DNA of 18,313 nucleotides from Porticoccaceae bacterium (GCA_019090225.1 JAHRWI010000040.1:1-18313); one strand, 5' to 3'. Positions 1 through 7,433 are shown, counted from the first letter of the stretch. Notes: generated by a model not told the origin, from the sequence alone. Program-made: numbers and translations.

Positions 1-935
1 CTGTGACCAACGATAAACGTGGCTCGACCAAACATGCCGGTATATAAACCTGCTTTGCCGGGCTGTCTTTTCCCCGCCACTTCGTTTTCAGATTCGGTTT
101 TTATAGATTCTATTTTGACAGGCAGTGCGATGCTGACCTTGTAGCTGCGTGTGACCGGATCACCGGCATAGATAATTTGTGTGATCTTGCCCATAACCGG
201 TTCAGCGATGTTATCGATCTCGAGCTCGACGCTGTCGTCAATGTTTATATTCGCCAGCTGACTTTCGGCAACGTAGGTTTCAAATTTCAGCTTATCCCTT
301 GATTCAATGGTTAATAAGGGCATTCCCGGCGTGGTTAGGCTGCCGATCTGTAAGTGCCGTTTGGTGACAATCCCATCAGTGGGGCTGAGTATTCGGGTAT
401 ATTGACCTTGAGATTCAGCGAGGGAAAGTGCCGCCTTTGCGGCCTTCAGGTTCTCTGTTGCAGTGGCTTTTTGGAGCTGAGTTTTTCGGACTTTGATAGC
501 GGAAATACTGCCTTGCTCCAGTAAATTATTAAAACGGGTGAGATCAGAGCTGACATCTGCCAACACTGCCTGCGCTGCCGACACCGCCGCCCGGGCTTGA
601 TTAATTTGATTATCGAGTTCCTCATTATCGAGAACAATGAGTAATTGCCCGACACGAATGGACTCGCCTTCCTGCACGGCCAATTGGCTTATATAGCTGC
701 TGACGCGAGATGAAATATTTATATTTCTATCCGCCACAACCGAGCCGATGGTTGTATATTCATCGGCCAGGGTTTGTTCTCGTACTGTGATGACAGGGCT
801 TTGCCAGGTCTTACCTTCGCTGGAGAGGGCGTCAGTGTGGTCGTTTTCACAGGCACTTAAGGTTGTTATTGCTAACAGAATTGCCAAAAAAGAAATTAAA
901 AAGCGCCGAGCGCAAGGTAAAGAAAATATTTTCAT
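1..935 (-). CDS. RND efflux pump membrane fusion protein (HlyD/AcrA family lipoprotein), partial
   Basis: This is the periplasmic adaptor of a tripartite RND-type efflux pump, linking an inner-membrane transporter to an outer-membrane channel. Reading leftward from ATG at 933-935 gives an open frame to the window edge, about 311 codons with the C-terminus missing. Residues 1-29 form a lipoprotein signal ending in the lipobox LSAC (lipidated Cys29). A biotinyl-lipoyl-like segment follows (NISSRVSSYISQLAVQEGES), then an Ala/Gln-rich helical hairpin (INQARAAVSAAQAVLADVSS), then the second lipoyl half (SPTDGIVTKRHLQIGSLTTP) and the start of the beta-barrel. It lies 25 bp downstream of a TetR gene on the same strand, so an operon is likely, with the RND transporter probably beyond the left edge. 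No convincing Shine-Dalgarno precedes the ATG. The family is clear; the substrate cannot be told. Confidence 0.9.
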   Translation of the reverse strand, partial: MKIFSLPCARRFLISFLAILLAITTLSACENDHTDALSSEGKTWQSPVITVREQTLADEYTTIGSVVADRNINISSRVSSYISQLAVQEGESIRVGQLLIVLDNEELDNQINQARAAVSAAQAVLADVSSDLTRFNNLLEQGSISAIKVRKTQLQKATATENLKAAKAALSLAESQGQYTRILSPTDGIVTKRHLQIGSLTTPGMPLLTIESRDKLKFETYVAESQLANINIDDSVELEIDNIAEPVMGKITQIIYAGDPVTRSYKVSIALPVKIESIKTESENEVAGKRQPGKAGLYTGMFGRATFIVGH

Positions 936-960
936 ATAGATGCAGTTTCTAGCTAAGTGA

Positions 961-1554
961 TTAATGAGTGAGTAAACCGTTTTCTAGCAGCGCAGTAATG
1001 TGCCTGGCGATGGTTTCAGCGTTGTCTTGCCCCAGTTTTTCACTGCTCAGTTTTTGTTGGGTAACACTGCTTTCGGCGTGATACAAAACCAGACCTATAA
1101 TCGACACTGCGAGCAGATGGGGATCGTACTGTTGTCTGAAGGATTCACCTATATTCTTGATTGTGCCAAACAAATCCTGAAAGGTATTTTTAGTGAGTTT
1201 TTTCAGGCGCTTTGAGTCAGTATCGAGCATGGCCCATTGTAGTAATTTACGGAAGTCCTTGTCTTTATTCAAAGCGCGGACAAACCAGGCAATAAATATT
1301 TGGAGCTTTTCGCCCGGCTCCTGTTCGTCGTTCATAATCGCTTTGGCGGCACTAGTTTTCTGCTCAAATACTCGGCTGATTGCCTGAGTGTAAAGCTCGT
1401 CCTTACTTTTGAAGTGGTAATAAAGCGCTGCAGGGGTGACTCCAACGGCAGAAGCCAGGTCGCGCATAGATACCCCATTGTATCCCAGGCGAGCGAACAG
1501 AGGCGTCACCCGGTCGAGGATGTCTGGGCGGCCTTTTTTGAGATTTTTACTCAC
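961..1554 (-). CDS. TetR/AcrR family transcriptional regulator
   Basis: A 197-residue DNA-binding repressor with typical TetR length and architecture. The N-terminal helix-turn-helix is at about residues 26-56, with the family pattern VGVTPAALYYHFKSKDELY. The C-terminal two-thirds is the helical ligand-binding and dimerisation half, whose ligand cannot be predicted. The start is GTG at 1552-1554; no ATG lies in frame at the domain start. The gene is immediately upstream of an RND adaptor on the same strand, and a 22-bp near-perfect palindrome lies 9 bp ahead of the start codon. The likely role is autorepression and control of the efflux operon in response to a toxic ligand. Family assignment is secure; the regulated circuit is inferred from position. 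Confidence 0.9.
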   Translation of the reverse strand: MSKNLKKGRPDILDRVTPLFARLGYNGVSMRDLASAVGVTPAALYYHFKSKDELYTQAISRVFEQKTSAAKAIMNDEQEPGEKLQIFIAWFVRALNKDKDFRKLLQWAMLDTDSKRLKKLTKNTFQDLFGTIKNIGESFRQQYDPHLLAVSIIGLVLYHAESSVTQQKLSSEKLGQDNAETIARHITALLENGLLTH

Positions 1555-1563
1555 GGCGGCAAC

Positions 1564-1585
1564 CTACTAAACGATCGTTTAATAG
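1564..1585. promoter_or_regulatory. Putative TetR operator (22-bp palindrome)
   Basis: Bases 1564-1585 form a dyad centred between 1574 and 1575, with core TAAACGATCGTTTA and 10 of 11 base pairs matched (one mismatch, 1567 against 1582). The size and the position just upstream of the TetR GTG start fit an autoregulatory operator of this family. Binding itself is inferred. Confidence 0.6.
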
Positions 1586-1748
1586 ATTATACGTACAGCG
1601 CCGAGTTAAACCAACAGTAGACACGATAATTCTTGTCACTTGTATCTAAGCATGGTTTCTCAGTTGGGGCGATTAGGCAGGGGCAGGTTGAAGCCAATGA
1701 CTAGAAGTAAAATTATTGAGCTAAGACAGGTGATAAGTCGTTATTGTC

Positions 1749-1792
1749 CGTTAGACTCCATACCTTAATAACTTAACGTATGGAGTCTAACG
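1749..1792 (+). repeat. Perfect 15-bp inverted repeat enclosing a start codon
   Basis: Left arm 1749-1763 (CGTTAGACTCCATAC) and right arm 1778-1792 (GTATGGAGTCTAACG) are exact reverse complements, separated by 14 AT-rich bases. The ATG of the downstream fusion gene (1780-1782) lies inside the right arm. In mRNA the start codon would be buried in a 15-bp stem, and no Shine-Dalgarno is visible in the loop. It could be a translational lock (RNA thermometer or attenuator) or, as DNA, a dimeric repressor site at the start of the gene. It lacks a U-run, so it does not look like a terminator. Confidence 0.8.
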
Positions 1793-4104
1793 AGGCCGTG
1801 CCGATAAAAAACTCTGCAATTCATCGACAAAAGTATTCTGATTCTCAATACTGGGTGGATCCGCGTATTGACGCCGCCCTAACTCAGGTAGACCGGAACT
1901 CGTTTATCACTAATCAGGACGAAGGTCTTGTTGTCGGCCGCAGCATTCCTTCTGCGGAGAATCTTCGTCGTATATTAAGCGTAGTGATATTGCCGCCCAA
2001 TCCCAGGATATTACAGGTAGGTGCAGGTTTGGGTTATGGCTGCGCGGTACTTTCTCGAGTAGCTCGGCAGGTCGTCGCTATTGAGAAGATAGCTTCTCTG
2101 GCTACTGCGATAACTGACAAGTTATCCAGTTTAGGCATCGAAAATGTGGTGGTTCATCAGGGTGATGGCAGTGGCGGTGCGCCTAAAGATTCACCTTTTG
2201 ATATCATCCTCGTATCCACGCCGAATATTGAAGATAAATCTGCCCTGCTTAAACAGCTATCACCAGGAGGGCAATTGGTTTGTATTGAATACGCTGAAGC
2301 GTCTTTGTTGATGTTGGTGAAATATACTAACGACGGTCAACATCATTTGACTCGAAGTGAACATGGCTATGTGGATTTTATTCAGGATAAGGATGAGATT
2401 CTGATCGAGCTGGGCTTTGTTACCGATGAATTACTCGGCCAGGCACATCGTCTCGCTAAAACCAGGGGCAGCACTATTCTTGAAGAGGTTCGCCAGTTAA
2501 ATAAGCTAAATGATTTTGAGCTGTACCATTCGCTGGCAAAACAGTACGGTCTGCCGCTAGGTGAAGTAGAAGATTTGTTAAAAAAGGTAGATCCAAAATA
2601 TTTTGGCATTTGCTCCAAGGCCTTTTTAGACCATCAACGCTTAATGCCGCTTTATCTCGAAAACCATTCTCTGAAGGTCGCAACGGACAACCCGAACGCG
2701 GCCATGGTCGAAATCCAGCAGGTGTTTCCTCATAACAAAGTGGAAAAGGTGCTGGTTACCCCCACGGATTTTCGCCGCCTGTGGTCAGCGGTTGATCTTT
2801 GCCAGCCGCGTAATAAGCCTGCATCGATTCCCGCTGAGGAGAGTGTTGTCCCAGAAGGTCTGGATATGTTTGGTCACCTTAGGCCCGAGGTGGAAGCGCA
2901 TCTGGTTACCATTTTCGAGGCCTTATTACTGGACGCCGTCGCCGCACGTGCCAGTGATATCCACCTTGAACAATATAAGGGTCAGGGTAGGGTTCGTTTG
3001 CGCGTTGACGGAGAACTACATGATCTTAACCACTACGTCCTCGACCCCCAAGAGCTGAAGGGTTTGGTCAATGTGATCAAAATACGTGCAGAGCTTAATA
3101 TCGCGGAACGGCGCTTACCTCAGGGCGGGCGCTCGGGCTTACGTGTTGGTAGCTCCTTGTTTGATTTGCGTATCCAGGTACAGCCGTCCCTTCATGGTGA
3201 ACACGTGGTTATCCGTTTGCTGCCACAGAACTCGGAATTGATCAGTATTGCAAAATTGGGTTTGTCGCCAGCCATTTCGGAAAGCTATCAACGACTTTTG
3301 CGTGATCCGGCTGGGCTGGTGCTGGTGGTTGGCCCTACCGGCTCCGGGAAAAGTACGACCCTATACGCGGGTCTGCAATTATTGGCTGCTGACGGCACGC
3401 GTAAGGTGATTACTGTCGAAGATCCTATAGAATATTCAATCGACAATATCCAGCAAACTCGGGTTCGTCCTGAAATTGGTTTTAGCTTTGCCGATGCTAT
3501 GCGTTCCTTCGTGCGTCAGGATCCCGACGTCATCCTGGTGGGCGAAATACGGGATCAGGAGACTGCCCTGGAAGCAATAAGGGCCTCCCAGACGGGTCAC
3601 GTGGTGTTATCTACACTGCATTGCAACGACGCAGTGGATGCCATGCAGCGACTCTATGATCTCGGCGTTCACCCCAACTCTCTAGCCAGTGAGTTACTGG
3701 CCGTTATCGCCCAGCGCCTGGCCAGGAAAATTTGTCCTGATTGCCGCGAAATTGCGGAGCTTGAACCCGAAATACTTGAAGAAGTATTCCCAAATGGCAC
3801 ACCCGATAGCTTTCGAGCCTACATTGGTAAGGGCTGTGAACGGTGTGGTGGCACGGGGGTTCGTGGACGGGTTGCCGTTGTTGAATATATGCGGGCCAAT
3901 ACCGATTTGCGCAATGCTATATCGCGCCAGATACCAGTCGCGGAGCTGCGCAAATTAGCGCTGGACTGCGGCCTGGTGACCATGCGCGATAGCGCTCTTG
4001 ATCACGTTATTCAAGGCAATATCCCACTCTCTGAATTGCCCCGCATACTGCCCGCTGAGCGCATGGCTCCCGAAGCTCGGTGGCAATGGGAAGATAAAAA
4101 CTGA
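1780..4104 (+). CDS. Fusion of a PCMT-like methyltransferase domain and a GspE/PilB-type ATPase
   Basis: A 774-residue protein with two unlike parts. Residues 15-200 resemble protein-L-isoaspartate O-methyltransferase: a SAM-fold motif I-like ILQVGAGLGY (77-86), HQGDG (126-130) and FDIILVSTPN (140-149). Motif I has Gln where Pcm has an acidic residue (E. coli reads LEIGTGSGY), so activity is uncertain. Residues 203-340 look like the N-terminal adaptor domain of GspE/PilB. Residues 375-760 are a complete secretion ATPase: Walker A GPTGSGKST (518-526), Asp box ITVEDPIEY (544-552), Walker B DVILVGEIRD (583-592), His box near 605-617 and zinc tetracysteine C652, C655, C686, C689. Such hexameric ATPases drive type II secretion or type IV pilus assembly at the inner membrane. 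No pilin, GspF or GspD gene is nearby. It is followed after 11 bp by a MoxR ATPase gene. ATG 1780 is the only plausible early ATG; GTG at 1798 is an alternative. Confidence 0.88.
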   Translation: MESNEAVPIKNSAIHRQKYSDSQYWVDPRIDAALTQVDRNSFITNQDEGLVVGRSIPSAENLRRILSVVILPPNPRILQVGAGLGYGCAVLSRVARQVVAIEKIASLATAITDKLSSLGIENVVVHQGDGSGGAPKDSPFDIILVSTPNIEDKSALLKQLSPGGQLVCIEYAEASLLMLVKYTNDGQHHLTRSEHGYVDFIQDKDEILIELGFVTDELLGQAHRLAKTRGSTILEEVRQLNKLNDFELYHSLAKQYGLPLGEVEDLLKKVDPKYFGICSKAFLDHQRLMPLYLENHSLKVATDNPNAAMVEIQQVFPHNKVEKVLVTPTDFRRLWSAVDLCQPRNKPASIPAEESVVPEGLDMFGHLRPEVEAHLVTIFEALLLDAVAARASDIHLEQYKGQGRVRLRVDGELHDLNHYVLDPQELKGLVNVIKIRAELNIAERRLPQGGRSGLRVGSSLFDLRIQVQPSLHGEHVVIRLLPQNSELISIAKLGLSPAISESYQRLLRDPAGLVLVVGPTGSGKSTTLYAGLQLLAADGTRKVITVEDPIEYSIDNIQQTRVRPEIGFSFADAMRSFVRQDPDVILVGEIRDQETALEAIRASQTGHVVLSTLHCNDAVDAMQRLYDLGVHPNSLASELLAVIAQRLARKICPDCREIAELEPEILEEVFPNGTPDSFRAYIGKGCERCGGTGVRGRVAVVEYMRANTDLRNAISRQIPVAELRKLALDCGLVTMRDSALDHVIQGNIPLSELPRILPAERMAPEARWQWEDKN

Positions 4105-4115
4105 AAGGATAAGGT

Positions 4116-5201
4116 ATGAGCAAAAGCCAAATTCAGCGCCCTCCTGCCGAACATGTCTACGAGGATGAACTGGAAAAACTGGTGAGGAAGGATCCTGGTC
4201 CGATTCCTCCCGGCTGGAAATTATCGCCGTTGATGGTAGAAAAATTTATATTGGGTGACAAGCCGCTGGGTATCGAAAAAAAGTTTGTCGCTGCCCAGGA
4301 ATTAGTCAGCCGAATTATTATTAGTATCGCGACTAATCGAGGTGCCATGCTGATCGGACAACCGGGTACGGCTAAATCCTGGTTGTCCGAATTGCTGGCC
4401 TGCGCCATTTCTGGACAATCCACCCTCACGATTCAAGGTGGCGCGATTACCGATACTAGACAGCTGCTCTATAGTTGGAATGAGGCCCTGTTAAAAACTA
4501 CCGGCCCGTCAATAGAAGCCCTGATACCGGGGCCTATTTATCGAGGTATGGAAAATGGCCAATTAGTGCGCTTTGAAGAAATTGCGCGTTGTCCTCCATT
4601 TATTCAAGATGCCATTCTGTCGATTATGTCGGAACGACAGATACAGGTGCCAGAATTGGGCAACGACCACTCGGTTCTGTTTGCCAGAGAAGGCTTCAAT
4701 ATCATCGCCACATCCAATTCTCTCGACAAAGGTGTTCATGAAATGAGTGCGGCTCTGAAGCGTCGTATGAATTTTGAAACTGTTTATCCAATTCTCGATA
4801 TCAATGATGAAATAGATGTTGTGGCGCGAGAAGCTGAAAAACTGATTCGCCAGTCGGGGGTTGATGTAACACCCGACCCGCAAACAATTGAAGCTCTGGT
4901 CACTATTTTTCATGAACTTCGTAATGGCCAAACTTTAGACGGTCGTAGTACGGATCGTTTGGCGGCAACAGTGATGTCAACGGCGGAAGCTGTTTCTGTA
5001 GCTCACGCCATGGGTGTCCACGCTTATTATTATCGAAATGGTGCCATGCAGCTTGATGACCTGGTGCACTTTTTGATCGGGGCCGCATTAAAAGATAATA
5101 AGGACGATCAGCGCCGTATGAAGCACTATTTTGAAACAGAGGTGGTTAATAAAAAAGGGGCTCATTGGAAGAAGGTCTATGAGCAACGTCGACAGCTGTA
5201 G
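4116..5201 (+). CDS. MoxR-type AAA+ ATPase
   Basis: A 361-residue AAA+ ATPase. Walker A is GQPGTAKS (81-88), Walker B VRFEEIARC (151-159), sensor-1 IIATSN (196-201), and the Arg-finger region ALKRRMNF (213-220). The TAKS-type P-loop and overall length fit the MoxR/CbbQ/RavA branch, whose members act as chaperones that remodel or activate partner proteins, usually together with a VWA-domain protein encoded next door. No VWA gene is present here; the only co-directional neighbour is the methyltransferase-GspE fusion 11 bp upstream. The purine-rich AAGGATAAGG just before the ATG is a reasonable ribosome site. Co-transcription with the fusion gene is likely, and a role in activating or disassembling that ATPase is a speculation from context. 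The gene meets the minus-strand block tail to tail at 5250. Confidence 0.85.
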   Translation: MSKSQIQRPPAEHVYEDELEKLVRKDPGPIPPGWKLSPLMVEKFILGDKPLGIEKKFVAAQELVSRIIISIATNRGAMLIGQPGTAKSWLSELLACAISGQSTLTIQGGAITDTRQLLYSWNEALLKTTGPSIEALIPGPIYRGMENGQLVRFEEIARCPPFIQDAILSIMSERQIQVPELGNDHSVLFAREGFNIIATSNSLDKGVHEMSAALKRRMNFETVYPILDINDEIDVVAREAEKLIRQSGVDVTPDPQTIEALVTIFHELRNGQTLDGRSTDRLAATVMSTAEAVSVAHAMGVHAYYYRNGAMQLDDLVHFLIGAALKDNKDDQRRMKHYFETEVVNKKGAHWKKVYEQRRQL

Positions 5202-5249
5202 AAGGGGACTACCCGAAAGAATTGACTGTATTTTCGTGCTAATAAAAAC

Positions 5250-5816
5250 TCATAACCATCTTCTTACTCGATGGGCATAATCTTTATAGTCCTCGCCAAA
5301 GGTTTTTTGTAAATGTATTTCTTCGGGGCGTATCGCGTAGATGCTTAGCAGAACCATAACGACGGGCAGTGTTAGCAATGTCCACAGGTTACCCGTAGCT
5401 ACAGCGCTGGCCAGAGTCAGCAATAAAAATGCCAGGTAAATGGGATTTCTACTAAAGCGATAGGGGCCGCTGCTGACCAGGAATTTAGCAGGCTGATGTG
5501 GCAAGGCCGTGGTTTCGAATTTTCGCAATGTGCTAAGAGACCAGCCAATTAGCACGATACCAACGACAAAAAATACTGAACCGGTGATAGTAAATGAAGT
5601 ATGTGCTGGTTGTGGCAAGGGTATAAAGCGTTGCAAAAAGTAGCCTGCCCCAATTGCTAGCGCTGGGTGGATCGCAGGCGGGAAGGGAACGTCGGGGCCA
5701 TTCTCCGGAAGCTGTTGGTCACTTATTTGTTGCTTATTTATCTGTGGGTCGTTCATGTCCTGTTTACCCAGACGTTCTTGGTTCATGTGTTCTTTAGTCA
5801 TATGTTCTCTATTCAT
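5250..5816 (-). CDS. Isoprenylcysteine carboxyl methyltransferase (ICMT)-like membrane protein
   Basis: A 188-residue membrane protein of the bacterial ICMT/PEMT-like family. The family signature is clear in the second half: GPYRFSRNPIYLAF, then hydrophobic helices, then an EE...FGEDYKDYAHRVRRW ending. About four membrane segments can be seen between residues 45 and 165. Bacterial members methylate small or lipid-like substrates with SAM; the substrate here is unknown. The ATG at 5814-5816 overlaps the rsmE stop as ATGA, implying translational coupling. The first 21 residues are odd: polar and Met-rich, with recurring EHM-like units and in-frame ATGs at codons 1, 6, 11 and 21. They look like expanded low-complexity sequence, and translation could begin at codon 21. 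Confidence 0.8.
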   Translation of the reverse strand: MNREHMTKEHMNQERLGKQDMNDPQINKQQISDQQLPENGPDVPFPPAIHPALAIGAGYFLQRFIPLPQPAHTSFTITGSVFFVVGIVLIGWSLSTLRKFETTALPHQPAKFLVSSGPYRFSRNPIYLAFLLLTLASAVATGNLWTLLTLPVVMVLLSIYAIRPEEIHLQKTFGEDYKDYAHRVRRWL

Positions 5817-6523
5817 GTGTACAGCCTGCTCAATAGAGCGGTAACGGCCGTTTCTACTTTCAGTATGCGCTTGCCGAGGCTTACCGGTGTGAAGCCCAAT
5901 TCGACCAGTTTATCTATTTCGTAAGCAATAAAACCACCTTCAGGTCCGACTGCCAGGGTAGACGCCTGGTTCAGCGAAACCGGTGCGGGTTGATGGTGAT
6001 AGGGATGAGCAAGCAGGCGGGTGGTCTTGCCTGCGATTGTATCAAGTTCATCCTCCACAAAAGGTTTAAAGCGTTTGCGTAATTCCACCTGGGGCAGGGT
6101 GGTGGTGCCAGCCTGTTCGAGCCCAAGTCGCAATTGCCCGTCAATGGCTTTCGTTTCTAGCCAGGGACTTTGCCAGTAACTCTTTTCAACACGATAACTA
6201 TTGATCAAATATAAGCGATTAACACCCAGAGCTGCGCAAGTCTGCAAAATACGTTTGAGCATTTTTGGCCGGGGTAAGGCTAACAATAAGGTGACGGGTA
6301 AGGGCGGTTCTGGCTCGTTTAGCAAGTCAACTTTTAGCTTGAGTTTGGTTTTTTCTATAACGAGAACCGTAGCGATACCAGTATTGCCATTGATTAGACC
6401 GGTTTTGATAGTGCCGCCAGGGTCTGGTTTAAGAATGTTGACGATGTGCTCATACCGACGACCGCTAATTTCAGCAATGCCTTCACTGACAAAGTCGTTA
6501 TCTTCGAGTAATAGCAGATTCAT
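5813..6523 (-). CDS. rsmE: 16S rRNA (uracil1498-N3)-methyltransferase RsmE
   Basis: A 236-residue SPOUT-fold enzyme that methylates N3 of U1498 in 16S rRNA using SAM; family members run about 240-250 residues. The C-terminal knot motifs are present: VGPEGGF (192-198) and LGKRILKVETA (216-226). The N-terminal half carries a PUA-like segment, with LPRPKMLKRILQTCAALGV at 83-101 leading into the catalytic domain. It starts at ATG 6521-6523 without an obvious Shine-Dalgarno and ends in an ATGA overlap with the ICMT-like gene. Nothing in the sequence suggests impairment. Confidence 0.93.
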   Translation of the reverse strand: MNLLLLEDNDFVSEGIAEISGRRYEHIVNILKPDPGGTIKTGLINGNTGIATVLVIEKTKLKLKVDLLNEPEPPLPVTLLLALPRPKMLKRILQTCAALGVNRLYLINSYRVEKSYWQSPWLETKAIDGQLRLGLEQAGTTTLPQVELRKRFKPFVEDELDTIAGKTTRLLAHPYHHQPAPVSLNQASTLAVGPEGGFIAYEIDKLVELGFTPVSLGKRILKVETAVTALLSRLYT

Positions 6524-6725
6524 AAAGACGCAGTCATGGCTATTGGTCAGGTGCCTGGAGACAGGGGTGTAAGGCGGGGATTATACGGCAAGGGTGTCCT
6601 GGCTCGTATGCTTCTCTCAATGGACTCGCTTGTGCACTAATGAAAATATCTTTGATCGGGATACAAATGTGATAACTCAAGGATGTTAGCGTGATACGTG
6701 TCTGGCATTGTCTGCAAACTACCTA

Positions 6726-6741
6726 GTTATAAATTTATAAC
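6726..6741 (+). promoter_or_regulatory. 16-bp perfect palindrome abutting a ribosome binding site
   Basis: GTTATAAATTTATAAC is a perfect palindrome centred between 6733 and 6734. It is followed at once by AGGAG (6742-6746) and an ATG at 6754. It could be an operator, or the AT-rich heart of a promoter. Function is inferred from symmetry and placement only. Confidence 0.4.
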
Positions 6742-6753
6742 AGGAGTTTCGAT

Positions 6754-6834
6754 ATGACAGTCAAAAAAACACCTACGACGTCCTTAACAACACCCGCTCT
6801 GATAGATGCCCGTCAGTTTACATTTATGGATTGA
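6754..6834 (+). CDS. Possible 26-residue ORF with strong ribosome binding site
   Basis: The ORF starts at ATG 6754 and ends at TGA 6832-6834, giving a Thr-rich peptide beginning MTVKKTPTTSL. CAGGAG sits about 7 bases ahead of the ATG, one of the better Shine-Dalgarno matches in the window. No homologous family is recognised. It may be the true start of a larger gene now broken: downstream, in frame +1 relative to it, an open run continues to 7048. It could instead be a small peptide in its own right. Low confidence as a functional gene. Confidence 0.3.
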   Translation: MTVKKTPTTSLTTPALIDARQFTFMD

Positions 6835-7052
6835 TGGGATTCGAGCCGACAGGATCTGACGTTTAGCCGCAATAGCTGACAGGCCAGGACCTTACTGGGC
6901 ACATCAAAAACGAGTCCTGAAACTATGTCGCCTGTCCATCGGCACTCTAAAGCTCGATCAAGACTTACTTCTGAGGCAAAGCCGAACACTTACCAGGCTG
7001 GAGCTAGAGCGTATTGGCTGCCCGACTAACATATTGAGTAAACGCTAGCCCT

Positions 7053-7295
7053 TTATTGCCCCGCAATATGATTAACCAGCACTATCAAAGCAATAATAAC
7101 CAGCAAAAAATACATCACTGCCACGATAAACACATTGACTCCGTTGGCCCGCTCACAGTCCTTTTTACGCCGTTCCGTCGTCCTCACACCAAGATGCCCA
7201 GCCAGTACGATCAGCACGGTATTCCAGAAGTCATAAGGCTTGGGCTTTTTTTGTTCACAATGATTCTTGTTTTCTATCTCTGGAGCCAATAGCAT
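7053..7295 (-). CDS. DUF2970 family small membrane protein
   Basis: An 80-residue protein. The pattern FWNTVLIVLAGHLGV (residues 23-37), then a charged stretch ERRKKDCE, then one hydrophobic C-terminal helix (about 55-78), matches my memory of DUF2970, a family of short proteobacterial inner-membrane proteins of unknown function. The soluble N-terminus is polar and Lys-rich. The start is ATG 7293-7295, preceded by AGGAT lying very close to the codon, so initiation may be inefficient. It is encoded on the same strand as the selenium genes but separated from selD by a hairpin and 138 bp, so it is probably a separate unit. Confidence 0.65.
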   Translation of the reverse strand: MLLAPEIENKNHCEQKKPKPYDFWNTVLIVLAGHLGVRTTERRKKDCERANGVNVFIVAVMYFLLVIIALIVLVNHIAGQ

Positions 7296-7371
7296 ATCCT
7301 ATTAACAGGCTAATACAAAATATAGTAAGGCGAGCATGAGTTTGTTGATACGATTAAGTCTCTTCTAGACT

Positions 7372-7400
7372 CACCTGAAATCACCCGATGATTTCAGGTG
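7372..7400. terminator. 12-bp perfect hairpin downstream of selD
   Basis: Arms 7372-7383 and 7389-7400 (CACCTGAAATCA and its exact complement) flank the loop CCCGA. The hairpin lies 33 bp past the selD stop on the minus strand. A T-rich tract follows it only on the plus strand (7401-7413); on the minus strand the next bases are not U-rich. It may be a non-canonical terminator or a 3'-end stabilising stem for the selD transcript. Confidence 0.55.
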
Positions 7401-7433
7401 TTAATAATATTTTCGTTTAGATAAAACTTTTTT

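Larger units (their letters stand above)
6524..7052. other. Gene-poor stretch with decayed coding sequence
   Basis: Between rsmE and the DUF2970 gene there is no ORF of normal size on either strand. The stretch holds a 16-bp palindrome and Shine-Dalgarno followed by a 26-codon ORF (6754-6834), and, one frame over, an open run without a start from 6860 to a TAG at 7046-7048. The end of that run (RQSRTLTRLELERIG) has a faint likeness to DUF1127 (YjiS-like) small proteins. A frameshifted remnant of a small DUF1127-type gene is possible, but the match is weak. Nothing else was recognised. Confidence 0.35.

Noticed and set aside
1740..1795. Inverted repeat at 1749-1792 as a terminator for an upstream plus-strand gene
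   Set aside because: There is no upstream plus-strand gene and no T-run follows the right arm, which is already coding sequence.
6860..7048. Confident call of a DUF1127 pseudogene
   Set aside because: The resemblance is limited to a short Arg/Leu-rich ending, so it is kept only as a possibility in the description of the stretch.
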